Shown here: one piece after another, positions 1 to 17,260 of the stretch
Numbering within the stretch: the first letter of the stretch is position 1
Layout: every line of letters starts with the position of its first letter
Notes under the pieces: model-generated
What the model saw: the letters and a program-made list of their open reading frames with translations, nothing else
What the model was told of the DNA's origin: nothing
Databases searched by the model: none
Assembly (NCBI RefSeq): GCF_002086275.1
Contig: NZ_MVHT01000018.1
Span: 1 to 64,000, forward strand
DNA length: 64,000 bases
Source of the DNA: Mycobacterium intermedium
GTDB taxonomy: Bacteria; Actinomycetota; Actinomycetes; Mycobacteriales; Mycobacteriaceae
Direction: 5' to 3'
Made by a program: the position numbers and the translations under genes

Positions 1-78
1 CTGCTGCGCGGTTCCGCGGTGAATCAGGACGGTGCTTCCAACGGATTGACCGCCCCGAACGGTCCCGCGCAGCAGCGC
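1..78. other. Inverted 55-bp segment of the KS coding sequence between short inverted repeats
   Basis: The gene is on the minus strand, yet bases 1-78 encode the expected KS continuation on the plus strand ([15 protein letters not shown], then [11 protein letters not shown]). The flanks are inverted repeats: CTGCTGCGCG at 1-10 and CGCGCAGCAG at 66-75. In the restored gene these would be a perfect 13-bp pair (GCGCTGCTGCGCG and its complement). Turning bases 11-65 round restores a normal KS. As written, the minus-strand frame stays open but reads [13 protein letters not shown]. This is either a small template-switch inversion or a contig-end assembly or chimera artefact; the second is likely if the window begins at a contig end. 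Confidence 0.8.
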
Positions 79-966
79 CAGCACGGGATGACCCAGTCGC
101 TGCGCATCGGCCAGCCGTTCCAAGACAAGCACTCCGCCGCCTTCCGACCAGGCGGTCCCGTCGGCGCTACCCGCATACACCTTGCACCGGCCGTCCGCGG
201 CCAGGGCTCGCTGCCGGCAGAACTCCACGAAGGCGGCGATGGTGGCCATCACCGTGACACCCCCGGCCAACGCCAGATCGGTCTCCCCCGAGCGCAGCGA
301 CTGCGCCGCCAGGTGCATCGCAACCAATGACGACGAACATGCGGTATCCACCGACACCGCGGGGCCTTCCAGGCCCAGTACGTATGACGTCCGCCCCGAC
401 GCCACGCTCAAGGTCGAGCCGGTCAGCCCGTAGCCCTCCAACTCCCCTTTCACTTCGCCGCCGTAGCCGGCGTGAATCACCCCGGCGAACACGCCTGTCG
501 CCGAACCCCGCAACCCATGCGGGTCAATCCCCGCTCGCTCCAAGGCTTCCCAGGACAGCTCCAGCATCAGGCGCTGCTGCGGATCCATCGCCAGCGCTTC
601 GCTGGGGCCGATCCCGAAGAATCCGGCGTCGAAGTCCCCCGCGTCATGCAGGAAGGATCCTTGCCGCACATACATCTTGCCCTTGGCGTCCGGGTCCGGA
701 TCGTAGAGTCCCGCGACATCCCACCCTCGATCCGCCGGGAAGTCGGACACCGCGTCGCGGCCGTCGACCACCAAGTCCCACAGGCTTTCCGGTGAATCGA
801 CACCACCCGGGTAGCGGCACGCCATGCCCACGATCGCCACCGGCTCGGACAGCCTGCCTTCCAACTCGGCCACCCGCCGCCGGGTCCGGCGCAGATCGGT
901 GGTCAACCGCTTGAGGTAGTCCAGATGCTTGGTGGTGCTCGGCACTGTCGGGTCCTCGTGGTCCAT
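1..966 (-). CDS. pks8: Modular type I polyketide synthase, N-terminal part (pks8-like), cut by window edge
   Basis: Reading leftward from ATG at 966-964, the frame stays open to base 1 (322 codons). About 38 residues of charged helix ([20 protein letters not shown]), typical of an N-terminal docking coiled coil, precede a ketosynthase domain with [15 protein letters not shown] and the active-site motif DTACSSS. The start codon shares one base with the TGA of the upstream pks7 gene (TGATG), so translation is probably coupled. Its place after pks10 and pks7 matches pks8 (Rv1662) in M. tuberculosis, hence the symbol. Acyltransferase and later domains lie outside the window. The last 78 bases are odd: the conserved segment after ALLRG is replaced by its reverse complement (see separate entry), so bases 79-966 are reliable and 1-78 are not normal KS coding sequence. 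Confidence 0.85.
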   Translation of the reverse strand, partial: MDHEDPTVPSTTKHLDYLKRLTTDLRRTRRRVAELEGRLSEPVAIVGMACRYPGGVDSPESLWDLVVDGRDAVSDFPADRGWDVAGLYDPDPDAKGKMYVRQGSFLHDAGDFDAGFFGIGPSEALAMDPQQRLMLELSWEALERAGIDPHGLRGSATGVFAGVIHAGYGGEVKGELEGYGLTGSTLSVASGRTSYVLGLEGPAVSVDTACSSSLVAMHLAAQSLRSGETDLALAGGVTVMATIAAFVEFCRQRALAADGRCKVYAGSADGTAWSEGGGVLVLERLADAQRLGHPVLALLRGTVRGGQSVGSTVLIHRGTAQQ

Positions 967-3900
967 CACGACCCCAGTTCTTCGTCGAGGATCGCGAAGA
1001 GTTCGCTCTCGGTGGCGTTCTGCAGATCGGCGTCGTCAGGGGCGACGGCGTTATCGGACGCATCCGCTTGGGTCGCCAGGGTCGTCAGCAACCCCAGCAC
1101 GCGGGCGTTGAGATGTGCTTTGTCTTCCGGCTGCCAGCCGGGTTGATTGAGCAGCGTCTGCAACTCGCGGGTGATGTCGTTGAAGCGGGCCATCAGGTCC
1201 GGGCGATCCGCAGCCGGAGCAGCGAGGTCCAGGCGGGCGTCAAGGTGCTCGGCGAGCGTGGACGGCGTCGGGTAGTCGAAGATCAGGGTGGGCGAAAGAT
1301 GAAGCCCCGTGGCCGTCTTCAGGCGATTGCGCAACTCGACGGCGGTGAGCGAGTCGAACCCGAGGTCTTGGAAAACACTGTCGGCGTTGATGTCTGCAGC
1401 ACTGGGTCGTCCCAGCACGGTCGCCGCGCTGTCGCGAACCAGATCAATCAGTTCGCGCTGTCGGTGCTCAAGGGGCAGGCCGTGCAACCGTGCGACAAGG
1501 CTTGTCATCGATGCCGTTCCGGTATCGGAGTCCTCGACAACACGTCGGACCGGGCGGGTGGCCAGCTGACTCAGCAACGGCGGCAGCGCATCTGCGGTTG
1601 CCAGCGCGGCGGCGTCGACGCGGGCCGCTACCACCACGGCGCGGTCGGTGCGCATGGCGGCGTCGAACAATGCCAGTGCCTGTTCCGTTGCAAGGGGTGC
1701 CAGCCCGACGCGGGTCATGCGGGCCTTGTCACGGTCCGCCAGGTGTTGCGTCATCGCGCTGGCCTGTTCCCATAGACCCCAGGCGACCGACAGGCCGGCC
1801 AGACCGCGGGAGCGGCGGTAGGCGGCCAGTCCGTCCAGGAAGCTGTTGGCCGCCGCGTAATTGCCCTGTCCCGCAGTCCCGACGATCCCCGCCATCGACG
1901 AAAACATCACGAACGCCGACAAATCCAGGTGCTTGGTGAGTGCGTGCAGGTTCCAGGCCCCGTCGACCTTGGCGCGCAACACCGTGTCGATCCGCTCGGG
2001 AGTCAGGGATCCGATCAGGCCGTCATCGAGGACTCCCGCGAGGTGGAAGACGCCCCGAAGCGGATATTGCGACGGCAGCTGCGCGAGCAACGCGGCGACC
2101 GCATCGCGGTCGGCAACGTCGCAGGCCGCCACGGACACCTGCGCCCCGGCGTCCTGCAGCCGCGCCACCAGCTCGGCGACGCCCTCCGCGTCGCCACCGC
2201 GGCGGCTGATCAACACCACGTGGGCCACGCCGTACCGGGCCACCAGGTGAGTGGCCACCGCCGAACCCGCCATCCCGGTGCCGCCAGTGATCAGCACCGT
2301 GGAACCGGCCAGGCTCGGGACGGCCAGAACCACCTTGCCGACGTGCCGTGCCTGGCTGACGAACCGGTACGCGGCCGAGGCGCTGCGCACGTCGAATGTC
2401 TTGACCGGCAGCGGGTTTATCGCCCCGGCAGCGAACAAACCGACGATTTCCGCGAGCATGGCCGCAGTGCGGTCCGGGCCGGCCTCGATCAGGTCGAACG
2501 CCCGATAGGCCACGCCCGGATGGTCGGCCGCCACCCGCTGGGGGTCGCGGATATCGGTTTTGCCCATTTCGATGAACCGGCCACCGGCGACCAGCAAGCG
2601 CAGTGACGCGTCCACGAAGTCGCCGGCCAGTGAGTTGAGCACGACATCGACCCCGCGCCCGCCGGTGGCCGTCAAGAATTTGTGCTCGAACTCCAACGTG
2701 CGCGAATCGCCGATATGGTCGTCGTCAAAGCCCATCGCGCGCAACGTGTCCCACTTGCCCTGGCTGGCGGTGGCGAACACCTCCGCGCCCCAATGACGGG
2801 CCAGCTGAACCGCGGCCATCCCCACCCCACCGGTAGCTGCATGCACCAACACCCGCTCGCCGGCCCGCAGACCCGCCAGCACCGACAGCCCGTAGAGCGC
2901 TGTCAAGAACACCACCGGCACACCGGCGGCCTGCACCAGCGACCAGTCGGCAGGCACCGCGGTCACCAACCGCGCATCCACGACGGCCTCGGAACCCACC
3001 ACCCCGAACAAGCCCATCACCGGATCACCGACGGCGTATTCCGTTACCCCGGGCCCGACCTCGACGACCACGCCGGCGCCCTCGACACCCAATTCGCCGC
3101 CGCCCGGATACATTCCCAACGCCACCAAGACGTCGCGGAAATTCACCCCAACCGCGGCCACCGCCACCCGCACCTGCCCGGCGGCAAGTGCCGCGCGGGG
3201 AGACGATCGAACCACCAGGTCCTCTAGAGTTCCGGCGCCGCCCGCGTCGATCCGCCAGGCCCCGGCCGGCAGTTCGAGCGCCGACCCCGAACCCGCCGGC
3301 GTCAGGCGTGCGGCGTAGGCAACACCGGAACGAACCACCAACTGCGGCTCGCCACAACCGATAACCGCTTCGACAGCCACTGACCCATCCGAGTCCACCA
3401 GGACCACCCGACCCGGGTGCTCGGCCTGCGCCGAGCGCACCAGACCCCAGACCGCCGCGCCGGCCAGGTCGGTCACGTCTTCACCCGGCAGGCCCACCGC
3501 GCCGCGGGTCAACACGACCAGCACCCCAGACTCGGCGCCGGACAACCACGACTGCAGCGTCTGCAGGGCCGCGTGGGTCGACTCGTACACCGACCTCGGC
3601 GCGCCGTCGCCGGCGGCGTCTGGTCGCCACACGGAGACCCCACTGCCGCTGTCACCGAGACCGTCGGGCGGCACCGACACCGGCGACCACGCCACCTCCA
3701 ACAGTCCGCTCCCCGCACGATTGGCCTGGGGAGCCGTGGCCGCGGACAACTGCGCAACCGACACCGGGCGGACCACCAGCTCGCGTACCGACAGGATCGG
3801 CAACCCGGTCCCGTCGGCCAGTTCGATCGACACGGCACCCACCCCGATGGGCGCTATCCGAACCCGGGCGCGAGACGCGCCCGCCGCGTGCAGGCACACT

Positions 3901-6900
3901 CCCTGCCAGGAAAACGGCAGCATCGTCTCGGTCTGCTCGCCGGCCACTCCCATCGCATGCAGCGCCGCATCGATCAGCACCGGATGAATCCCGAACCCTT
4001 GGGGTCCAACCGCTTCCGGGACAGCGACCTCCGCGAACACCTCATTGCCCAAACGCCACATCGCCCGCAAGCCCGCGAACGCCGGGCCGTACTCGTAGCC
4101 GCGCTCCGCAAGTCGCTGATAGGCACCGCTGATCTCCGCCGGCGCCGCTCCCACCGGCGGCCACACCGACAGGTCCGCACCCGGGGGAACCGAGCCGACG
4201 CTCAACACGCCCTCGGCGTGCAGCGTCCAATCCGAATCAGACTGGACGCCAGAGGAATACATCGAGACGGCCCGTAGGCCCGACGCGCCCGGGGCACCCA
4301 CCACCACCTGTACGCGCACGGCGTCGGTCGCGGACAACGGCAGCGGTGCCGAAAGGGTCAGCTCCTCGACGACCGAACAACCGACCTCGTCGCCGGCCCG
4401 TAGCGCCAGTTCCACAAAGCCGGCCCCGGGGAAAAGCACCACCCCGGCCACCGCGTGATCGGCGAGCCATGGCTGCGCGGCCAGCGACAACCGGCCCGTC
4501 AGCACCACCTCGCCGGAATCCGCGCGCCGCACCACCGCACCCAGCAGACCGTGCTCGGCTCCGCTCAGTCCCACGCCGCCGAGTTCACCGGCACCGGCCC
4601 CCGCCCCCGGTAACCAGAACCGTCGGCGCTGAAACGCATAGGTGGGCAACTCGACCCGAGAAACCCGGGAAGGATCGCCGAAGGCCGTACCGAAGTCCAC
4701 GGCCACGCCCGCCACGTGCGCCTGCGCCACCGATAACCAGAACCGCTCCAGCCCGCCGTCGTCACGTCCCAGCGACGGAAGGGTGATGGCGTTCAAGGCA
4801 TCTCGTTGCGCGCAGGTTTCCTCGATGCCGGGGACCAACACCGGGTGCGGACTGGATTCGATGAACACTCGATACCCAGCGTCGCATGCGTTTCGCACAG
4901 CGCGCTCGAATTGCACTGTCTTCCGGATGCTTTGGAACCAATACTCAGCGCTCAAGCCGGCGGTGTCCATGAGTTCGCCGGTGGTCGTCGAGAAAAACGC
5001 CACCGGCGCGGATTGCGGCTCGATGTCGGCCAGCGCCTTGGTGAGTGGTTCGCGGATCACGTCGACTTGGGCGGAGTGCGAGGCATAGTCGACGTCGATT
5101 CTGCGGGCCCGCACGCCGGCGGCTTCGCTGTGCACCACCAGCTTTTCCAGCGCGTCGACCTCACCGGCTACGACGACGGCCGAGATGCCGTTGATCGCGG
5201 CGACGCTGAGCTGGTCTCCCCACGGCGCCAGCAACTCTCGAGCGCGTTCCGGTCCGCATGCCAGCGACGCCATGCCGCCCGTGCCGGCGAGCTTGACCAG
5301 CAGTTGGCTGCGCAGCGCCACCACCCGGGCGGCGTCTTCCAGCGTCAAGGCCCCCGCCACGTAGGCGGCGGCGATCTCGCCCTGCGAATGCCCGATCACC
5401 GCATCCGGGACCACACCCACGGAGCGCCACAATGCGGCCAACGACACCATCATCGCCCACAGCACCGGCTGCACCACATCCACGCGATCCAGACCGGGCG
5501 CGCCCGGCACCCCGCGGATGACGTCGATCAACGACCAGTCGACATGTTCACCGAGGGCCTTTCCGCACCAGTGCATCTGTTCGGCGAACACCGTTGAGCT
5601 GTCGAGCAACTGGACGCCCATCCCCAGCCATTGGGAGCCTTGCCCGGGAAACACGAACACGGTCCGGCCGGTGGTTCGGGCGCGTCCCACCACGACGTTG
5701 GCGCCGGGCGCGCCGGCGGCCAACCCGGCCAGCCCAGCGGTGAACTCGCCGAGATCGGCACCTACCACCACCGCGCGATGCTCAAACAACGAGCGGGTCT
5801 TGATCAGCGACCAGCCGACGTCGGTCGCCCTCAGTCCCGGATGTGTATTGAGGTGGGCTAGCAATCGCTCTGCCTGCCCCGCCAACGCCTCGGAGGAGCG
5901 CGCGGACAACACCCACGGCAGCGGTCGTTCATGTTCAGCGACAGCATTTTCCGAGGTTGCCGGCCGCACCGCCGACGCTGGCGCCTGTTCCAGAATGACG
6001 TGGGCGTTCGTCCCGCTGATCCCGAACGACGACACCCCCGCGCGGCGGGGCCGCTCGCCGTCCGGCCACGGCCGCGGTTCGGTCAACAACGACACCGCCC
6101 CCGCCGACCAATCCACGTGCGGCGTGGGCACATCCACGTGCAGCGTCTTGGGCATCACTTGATGGCGGATGGCCTGCACCATCTTGATCACACCGCCAAC
6201 CCCTGCGGCGGCCGAGGTGTGACCCATGTTCGACTTGATGGATCCCAGCCACAGCGGCCGGTCGGCCGGCCGACCCTGCCCGTATGTCGCCACCAGCGCC
6301 TGGGCTTCGATCGGATCCCCCAGGGTGGTGCCGGTCCCGTGCCCCTCGACCACGTCGACGTCATCCGCGTGCAGCCGGGCGCTGGCCAGCGCGGCGCGGA
6401 TTACCCGTTGCTGCGCAGGCCCATTGGGAGTGGCCAGTCCGTTGGATGCCCCATCCTGATTGACCGCCGAGCCCCGCACCACCGCCAGCACCGAATGCCC
6501 CAGCCGCTGCGCGTCGGACAGCCGTTCCACCACCAACACCCCGACGCCCTCGGAGAAACCGGTTCCGTCGGCCGCCCCGGCGTAGGCCTTGCACCGGCCG
6601 TCGGCCGCGAGCGCCCGCTGCCGACTGAACTCCACGAACATCGCCGGAGTGGCCATCACGGTGACGCCGCCGACCAGCGCCAGGTCGCACTCCCCCGACC
6701 GCAACGACTGCGTCGCCAGGTGCAGCGCCACCAACGACGACGAACACGCCGTATCCACCGAGATCGCCGGGCCTTCCAAACCCAGCGAATACGCCACCCG
6801 TCCCGATGCCACACTCAACGTCGAGCCGCGCAACCCGTACCGCTCAAGGTCACCGGGCACCCGCCCCTGGCCTCCGTAGGAACCGTGGAACACCCCGGCG

Positions 6901-7361
6901 AACACGCCCGTCGCGGAGCCGCGCAGTGTCGCCGGGTCGATCCCGGCCCGTTCCAGGGCTTCCCACGACACCTCCAACAACAGCCGCTGCTGGGGATCCA
7001 TGGCCAGCGCCTCGCTCGGTGCGATCCCGAAGAAGGCCGCGTCGAAATCGGCCACGTCGGTCAAGAATCCGCCGCAGCGGGTGACCGACTTGCCGATCGC
7101 GTCGGGATCGGGATCGAACAATCCGGTCAAGTCCCAACCCCGGTCAGCCGGGAACTCGGAGACCACGTCGCGGCCCTGAACAACCATCTCCCACAAGGAC
7201 TCCGGCGAGTCCACCCCGCCCGGGTAGCGGCAGGCCATCCCCACCACCGCCACCGGCTCGGTGCTGCCGCCGAGCAGTTGCCTGTTTTCCTGCTTGAGGC
7301 GTTCGACTTCCTTGAGCGATGTCCGCAAGGCCCGCACGAGGTCTTGCTCAGAGCTGTTCAT
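966..7361 (-). CDS. pks7: Fully reducing modular type I polyketide synthase Pks7
   Basis: About 2131 residues. Domains in order with approximate residues: N-terminal docking helix 5-30; KS 33-455 ([24 protein letters not shown]); AT 565-870 (GHSQG nucleophile; YASH motif, which usually marks methylmalonyl-CoA choice); DH 935-1200 ([11 protein letters not shown]); ER 1360-1690 ([16 protein letters not shown] site); KR 1690-1870 ([15 protein letters not shown]); ACP about 1975-2050 ([11 protein letters not shown] phosphopantetheine serine). Such a module would add one saturated methyl-branched unit to an acyl chain in the cytosol. Size and position beside pks10 match Rv1661. I chose ATG at 7361 because GGGAAGG lies nine bases upstream; the longer GTG start at 7385 would overlap that ribosome site. 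Its TGA overlaps the start of the next PKS. The product is not known. Confidence 0.9.
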   Translation of the reverse strand: MNSSEQDLVRALRTSLKEVERLKQENRQLLGGSTEPVAVVGMACRYPGGVDSPESLWEMVVQGRDVVSEFPADRGWDLTGLFDPDPDAIGKSVTRCGGFLTDVADFDAAFFGIAPSEALAMDPQQRLLLEVSWEALERAGIDPATLRGSATGVFAGVFHGSYGGQGRVPGDLERYGLRGSTLSVASGRVAYSLGLEGPAISVDTACSSSLVALHLATQSLRSGECDLALVGGVTVMATPAMFVEFSRQRALAADGRCKAYAGAADGTGFSEGVGVLVVERLSDAQRLGHSVLAVVRGSAVNQDGASNGLATPNGPAQQRVIRAALASARLHADDVDVVEGHGTGTTLGDPIEAQALVATYGQGRPADRPLWLGSIKSNMGHTSAAAGVGGVIKMVQAIRHQVMPKTLHVDVPTPHVDWSAGAVSLLTEPRPWPDGERPRRAGVSSFGISGTNAHVILEQAPASAVRPATSENAVAEHERPLPWVLSARSSEALAGQAERLLAHLNTHPGLRATDVGWSLIKTRSLFEHRAVVVGADLGEFTAGLAGLAAGAPGANVVVGRARTTGRTVFVFPGQGSQWLGMGVQLLDSSTVFAEQMHWCGKALGEHVDWSLIDVIRGVPGAPGLDRVDVVQPVLWAMMVSLAALWRSVGVVPDAVIGHSQGEIAAAYVAGALTLEDAARVVALRSQLLVKLAGTGGMASLACGPERARELLAPWGDQLSVAAINGISAVVVAGEVDALEKLVVHSEAAGVRARRIDVDYASHSAQVDVIREPLTKALADIEPQSAPVAFFSTTTGELMDTAGLSAEYWFQSIRKTVQFERAVRNACDAGYRVFIESSPHPVLVPGIEETCAQRDALNAITLPSLGRDDGGLERFWLSVAQAHVAGVAVDFGTAFGDPSRVSRVELPTYAFQRRRFWLPGAGAGAGELGGVGLSGAEHGLLGAVVRRADSGEVVLTGRLSLAAQPWLADHAVAGVVLFPGAGFVELALRAGDEVGCSVVEELTLSAPLPLSATDAVRVQVVVGAPGASGLRAVSMYSSGVQSDSDWTLHAEGVLSVGSVPPGADLSVWPPVGAAPAEISGAYQRLAERGYEYGPAFAGLRAMWRLGNEVFAEVAVPEAVGPQGFGIHPVLIDAALHAMGVAGEQTETMLPFSWQGVCLHAAGASRARVRIAPIGVGAVSIELADGTGLPILSVRELVVRPVSVAQLSAATAPQANRAGSGLLEVAWSPVSVPPDGLGDSGSGVSVWRPDAAGDGAPRSVYESTHAALQTLQSWLSGAESGVLVVLTRGAVGLPGEDVTDLAGAAVWGLVRSAQAEHPGRVVLVDSDGSVAVEAVIGCGEPQLVVRSGVAYAARLTPAGSGSALELPAGAWRIDAGGAGTLEDLVVRSSPRAALAAGQVRVAVAAVGVNFRDVLVALGMYPGGGELGVEGAGVVVEVGPGVTEYAVGDPVMGLFGVVGSEAVVDARLVTAVPADWSLVQAAGVPVVFLTALYGLSVLAGLRAGERVLVHAATGGVGMAAVQLARHWGAEVFATASQGKWDTLRAMGFDDDHIGDSRTLEFEHKFLTATGGRGVDVVLNSLAGDFVDASLRLLVAGGRFIEMGKTDIRDPQRVAADHPGVAYRAFDLIEAGPDRTAAMLAEIVGLFAAGAINPLPVKTFDVRSASAAYRFVSQARHVGKVVLAVPSLAGSTVLITGGTGMAGSAVATHLVARYGVAHVVLISRRGGDAEGVAELVARLQDAGAQVSVAACDVADRDAVAALLAQLPSQYPLRGVFHLAGVLDDGLIGSLTPERIDTVLRAKVDGAWNLHALTKHLDLSAFVMFSSMAGIVGTAGQGNYAAANSFLDGLAAYRRSRGLAGLSVAWGLWEQASAMTQHLADRDKARMTRVGLAPLATEQALALFDAAMRTDRAVVVAARVDAAALATADALPPLLSQLATRPVRRVVEDSDTGTASMTSLVARLHGLPLEHRQRELIDLVRDSAATVLGRPSAADINADSVFQDLGFDSLTAVELRNRLKTATGLHLSPTLIFDYPTPSTLAEHLDARLDLAAPAADRPDLMARFNDITRELQTLLNQPGWQPEDKAHLNARVLGLLTTLATQADASDNAVAPDDADLQNATESELFAILDEELGS

Positions 7362-7418
7362 CCAACCCGGCCTTCCCTCTCCCACGAACGAACGGGTCAG
7401 CGAGTCGTCCGATGCGCA

Positions 7419-8480
7419 TCAATGCCAGCGCAACAGCACCAGTTCGGAGCAGAAGCCTGGGCCCATGGCGATCATCAGACCCGGGCTTCCGCTCGGCGGG
7501 GGCTTAGCGATGGTGTCCCGAAGTACGTGCAGTACCGACGCGGACGACAGGTTGCCGATCTCGCCCAGCGAGCGCCAGGTCAGTTCCAGGGCTTCGGGCG
7601 GCAGGTCTAGACTGGCGTTGATCGCGTCGATGATCTTGGGGCCACCGGGGTGACTGACCCAGGCACCGATGTCGGTGGTGGTCAGGCCGTGGTCGGCCAG
7701 GAAGGTGTTCACGTCGTCGGCGATGTATTGCTCGACCACGGCCGCCAGGTCCTTGGACAACACGAGCTCGAAGCCGGTCTTGCCCACGTCGTAGCCCATC
7801 GTGCGCAGTGAGTCCGGGTACAGGTGGCTGCGGGAGTCGAGGATGTCCGGACCGCCGGCGTCGAGTTGTTCGGCGCGCCGCGCCCCGACACCCACCACCG
7901 CGGCGGCGCCGTCCGCAAAGAGCGCGCTGCCCACCAGGCCCGCCAGCGACGGCTTGTAACCCGGGTACGTGAGCGAACACAGTTCCACCGAAATCAGCGC
8001 CGCTACACCGTCGGGCGCGCCGCGCAGGTAGTCGTGTAGCCGCGCGACGCCGGCCGCCCCGGCCACGCAGCCCAGCCCGAACAGCGGCACCCGCCGAATG
8101 TCCGGGCGCAGGCCCAGGCGCGCGGCGACGCGGGCGTCCAGCGAAGGCGCGGCGAGGCCGGTGACCGTCGTGGTGATGAGCACGTCGAGGTCCTGCGGGC
8201 GCAGACCGGCCTCGTCGAGTGCGCCGACCAGTGCCTCGCAGGCGAGATCGACGGCGTGCTCGACGAAGATCCGGTTGGCCGTACCGAAGTCCTTGAGCGT
8301 CGGATAGCGGTCCAGCGGCAAAGTCAAGTGGCGACTGTTGACCTTGGCGCTGGTATGCAACTGCCGGACGATGTCTTCGTAACCAGCAAACTCAGGGATG
8401 CTGACGAAAAAGTCGGTGAGCTCTCGCTGCTGGTACCGGTGTGGGGGCAGCGCACCGAACACGCCTGCGATGACACTCAT
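7419..8480 (-). CDS. pks10: Type III polyketide synthase (chalcone/stilbene synthase family), Pks10-like
   Basis: 353 residues from the ATG at 8480, the same length I recall for mycobacterial Pks10; a G-rich ribosome site (GGGGTGGGG) sits just upstream. An upstream in-frame start would add 19 unsupported residues. The catalytic triad of the family is visible: Cys in FGLGCVAGA, His in WVSHPGGPK and Asn in EIGNLSSAS. Type III synthases extend a CoA starter with malonyl-type units using one active site and no ACP. It is followed 57 bases later by pks7 on the same strand, the order seen at Rv1660-Rv1661. Pks10, Pks11 and Pks18 are close paralogues, so the symbol rests on context. Its biological product here is unknown. 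Confidence 0.88.
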   Translation of the reverse strand: MSVIAGVFGALPPHRYQQRELTDFFVSIPEFAGYEDIVRQLHTSAKVNSRHLTLPLDRYPTLKDFGTANRIFVEHAVDLACEALVGALDEAGLRPQDLDVLITTTVTGLAAPSLDARVAARLGLRPDIRRVPLFGLGCVAGAAGVARLHDYLRGAPDGVAALISVELCSLTYPGYKPSLAGLVGSALFADGAAAVVGVGARRAEQLDAGGPDILDSRSHLYPDSLRTMGYDVGKTGFELVLSKDLAAVVEQYIADDVNTFLADHGLTTTDIGAWVSHPGGPKIIDAINASLDLPPEALELTWRSLGEIGNLSSASVLHVLRDTIAKPPPSGSPGLMIAMGPGFCSELVLLRWH

Positions 8481-8592
8481 ACGCCCCACCCCTATGTGAC
8501 GAACAGTCGGGCCGAAGGGTTCAGCTCCGGTCGTCAAAGTTTAGCCCGGTGTGAGGCTTGGCGGGATCTCGGGCAAAGACCGTGCCGGTTTG

Positions 8593-10081
<1,489 letters not shown>

Positions 10082-10098
10082 GCGGGAGAAGGTGAGAC

Positions 10099-11295
10099 TC
10101 ACTTCAGATCCCGGCGGGCGGCGATCTTGGACGACAGCCCGTGGATGTGGACGAAGCCTTTCGCGGCCGACTGGTCGAAGGTGTCGCCCTCGTCGTAGGT
10201 GGCCAGGTTGAAGTCGTACAACGACTCCGCGCTGCGGCGGCCGTTGACCGCGATGTGCCCGCCGTGCAGCACCAGCCGGACTTCACCGGTGACGTGCTCC
10301 TGGGTCTTTTCGACGAACGATTCCAGCGCTATCTTCAGCGGCGAGTACCAGAGGCCGTCGTACACCAGCTCCGCCCACCGCTGGTCGGTGTGCCGCTTGA
10401 ACCGGCCCAGGTCGCGCTCCAGGGTGACGTGCTCGAGTTCGGTGTGTGCGGTGATCAGCACCATCGCGCCGGGCGCCTCGTAGATCTCGCGGCTCTTGAT
10501 GCCCACCAACCGGTCCTCGACGACGTCGAGTCTCCCGACGCCCTGGGCGCCGGCGCGGCGATTGAGCTCCTCGATGGCCTGCAGCATTGTCACCCGCTTG
10601 CCGTCGATCGATACCGGCACGCCCCGCTCAAATCCGACGATCACCTCGTCTGGGGTGTTCCAGTTGACGGTGGGGTCTTCGGTGTAGTCGTAGACGTCCT
10701 TGGTGGGCGCGTTCCACAGGTGCTCGAGGAAGCCGGTTTCCACCGCGCGGCCCCACACGTTCTGGTCGATGGAGAACGGCGAGCGCTTGGTGACATTGAT
10801 CGGGATCGCGTTCTCTTCGGCGAACTGGATCGCCTTCTCCCGCGTCCACGCGTAGTCCCGGACGGGTGCCAGCACTTCCAGATCCGGTGCCAGCGAAGCG
10901 AATCCGACTTCGAAGCGGACTTGGTCGTTGCCCTTTCCGGTGCAGCCGTGGGCGACGATGCTGCCGCCGTGCTCGCGCGCGGCCGCGACGAGATGCTTGA
11001 CGATGAGCGGCCGGCTGATCGCCGACACCAGCGGATAGCGGTCCATGTACAGCGCGTTGTTGAGCACTGTCGGCAGGCAGTAGCCCTCGGCGAACTCGTC
11101 ACGGGCATCGACGACGACGGCTTCGACGGCGCCGCAGTCCAGCGCCCGCTGACGCACCACCTCCATGTCCTCGCCGCCCTGGCCAAGGTCTATCGCCACC
11201 GCCACGACCTCGCGGCCGGTCTCCTTGCCTATCCAGCTGATGGCCACCGAGGTGTCCAGACCGCCGGAATACGCCAGGATGACGCGATCTGACAT
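10099..11295 (-). CDS. argG: Argininosuccinate synthase
   Basis: 398 residues. It joins citrulline and aspartate with ATP to make argininosuccinate. The N-terminal ATP-binding P-loop is clear ([15 protein letters not shown]), followed by [13 protein letters not shown], both characteristic of ArgG. I chose ATG at 11295 because AAGGAG lies seven bases upstream; the longer frame start at 11301 is a TTG inside that spacer. It lies 50 bases after argR and 93 bases before argH on the same strand, completing the pathway started by argC-J-B-D-F. Confidence 0.97.
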   Translation of the reverse strand: MSDRVILAYSGGLDTSVAISWIGKETGREVVAVAIDLGQGGEDMEVVRQRALDCGAVEAVVVDARDEFAEGYCLPTVLNNALYMDRYPLVSAISRPLIVKHLVAAAREHGGSIVAHGCTGKGNDQVRFEVGFASLAPDLEVLAPVRDYAWTREKAIQFAEENAIPINVTKRSPFSIDQNVWGRAVETGFLEHLWNAPTKDVYDYTEDPTVNWNTPDEVIVGFERGVPVSIDGKRVTMLQAIEELNRRAGAQGVGRLDVVEDRLVGIKSREIYEAPGAMVLITAHTELEHVTLERDLGRFKRHTDQRWAELVYDGLWYSPLKIALESFVEKTQEHVTGEVRLVLHGGHIAVNGRRSAESLYDFNLATYDEGDTFDQSAAKGFVHIHGLSSKIAARRDLK

Positions 11296-11345
11296 GAACA
11301 ATCTCCTTACAGCTTTTGCCGAACCGGCAGCAGTTTATTCGAGGC

Positions 11346-13961
<2,616 letters not shown>

Positions 13962-13965
<4 letters not shown>

Positions 13966-14839
13966 GCGCTCACCACCTTGGTACCGGTGCCCGCATCGGT
14001 CAAAAGTTCCACCAGCACACAATGTTTGACTCGTCCGTCGATGACGTGCGCGCTCGGCACACCCCCGGAGACGGCCCGCAAACAGGCTTCCACCTTGGGG
14101 ATCATGCCCGCCTCCAGCGTGGGCAGGAGTTGCGACAGTGTGGCCGAATCGATTTCGCTGACCAGCGAACCCTTGTCGGGCCAACTGGTGTACAGGCCCT
14201 CGACGTCGGTAAGCATCAACAGCTTCTCGGCTCCCAGCGCTTCGGCCAATGCCGCGGCGGCAGTGTCGGCGTTGATGTTGTGCACCACGCCGTCGGCGTC
14301 CGGCGCCAACGTCGATACCACCGGAATGCGGCCTGCCGCAATGAGGTCGAGTATGGCGTCGGTGTTGACCAGGTCGACGTCACCGACCAGGCCGATGTCG
14401 GTGGCGACGCCGTCGACGGTGACGCTGCGTCGCACGGCGGTGAACAATTGTGCATCCTCGCCGGTGATCCCGACGGCGTACGGTCCGTGCGCATTGATCA
14501 TGTTCACCAGTTCGCGACCGACCTGCCCGAACAGCACCATCCGTGCCACGTCGAGCACTTCCGGTGTGGTGACCCGGAACCCGCCCTTGAAGTCACCTTC
14601 GATGCCGAGCCTGCGCAGCATGGCGGTGATTTGCGGTCCGCCGCCATGCACGACGACGGGATGGATGCCGCAGTTGCGCAGAAAGGCCATGTCGGCGGCG
14701 AAGGCTTTGCGCAATACATCGTCGGTCATGGCGTTGCCGCCGTACTTGATGACGACGATCTTGCCGTGCAACTGCTTGAGCCAGGGCAACGCCTCGGCCA
14801 GCACCTCGGCCTTGACCTGGGTGGACAGCCCTTCGGTGC

Positions 14840-14843
<4 letters not shown>
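13962..14843 (-). CDS. argB: Acetylglutamate kinase
   Basis: 293 residues. It phosphorylates N-acetylglutamate, commonly the arginine-inhibited step. The amino-acid kinase fold motifs are present: [11 protein letters not shown] near residue 30 and [10 protein letters not shown] near residue 65. GTG start at 14843 overlaps the argJ stop (GTGA); its own stop overlaps argD. Length is normal for the family. Confidence 0.97.
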
Positions 14844-17119
<2,276 letters not shown>

Positions 17120-17260
17120 ACAGTTTGCAACTTTATTCCTAGTCGCGGGTCGTTCTGCGGCCTAGTGTGCCAAGTTACCGGGATGGGCGAGTCTGACTGC
17201 GTGGGGTTGTCTTCTCGCCCATCCCGGCAACGTCTGGAAATGCCCGGATCGGTCCGGGGA

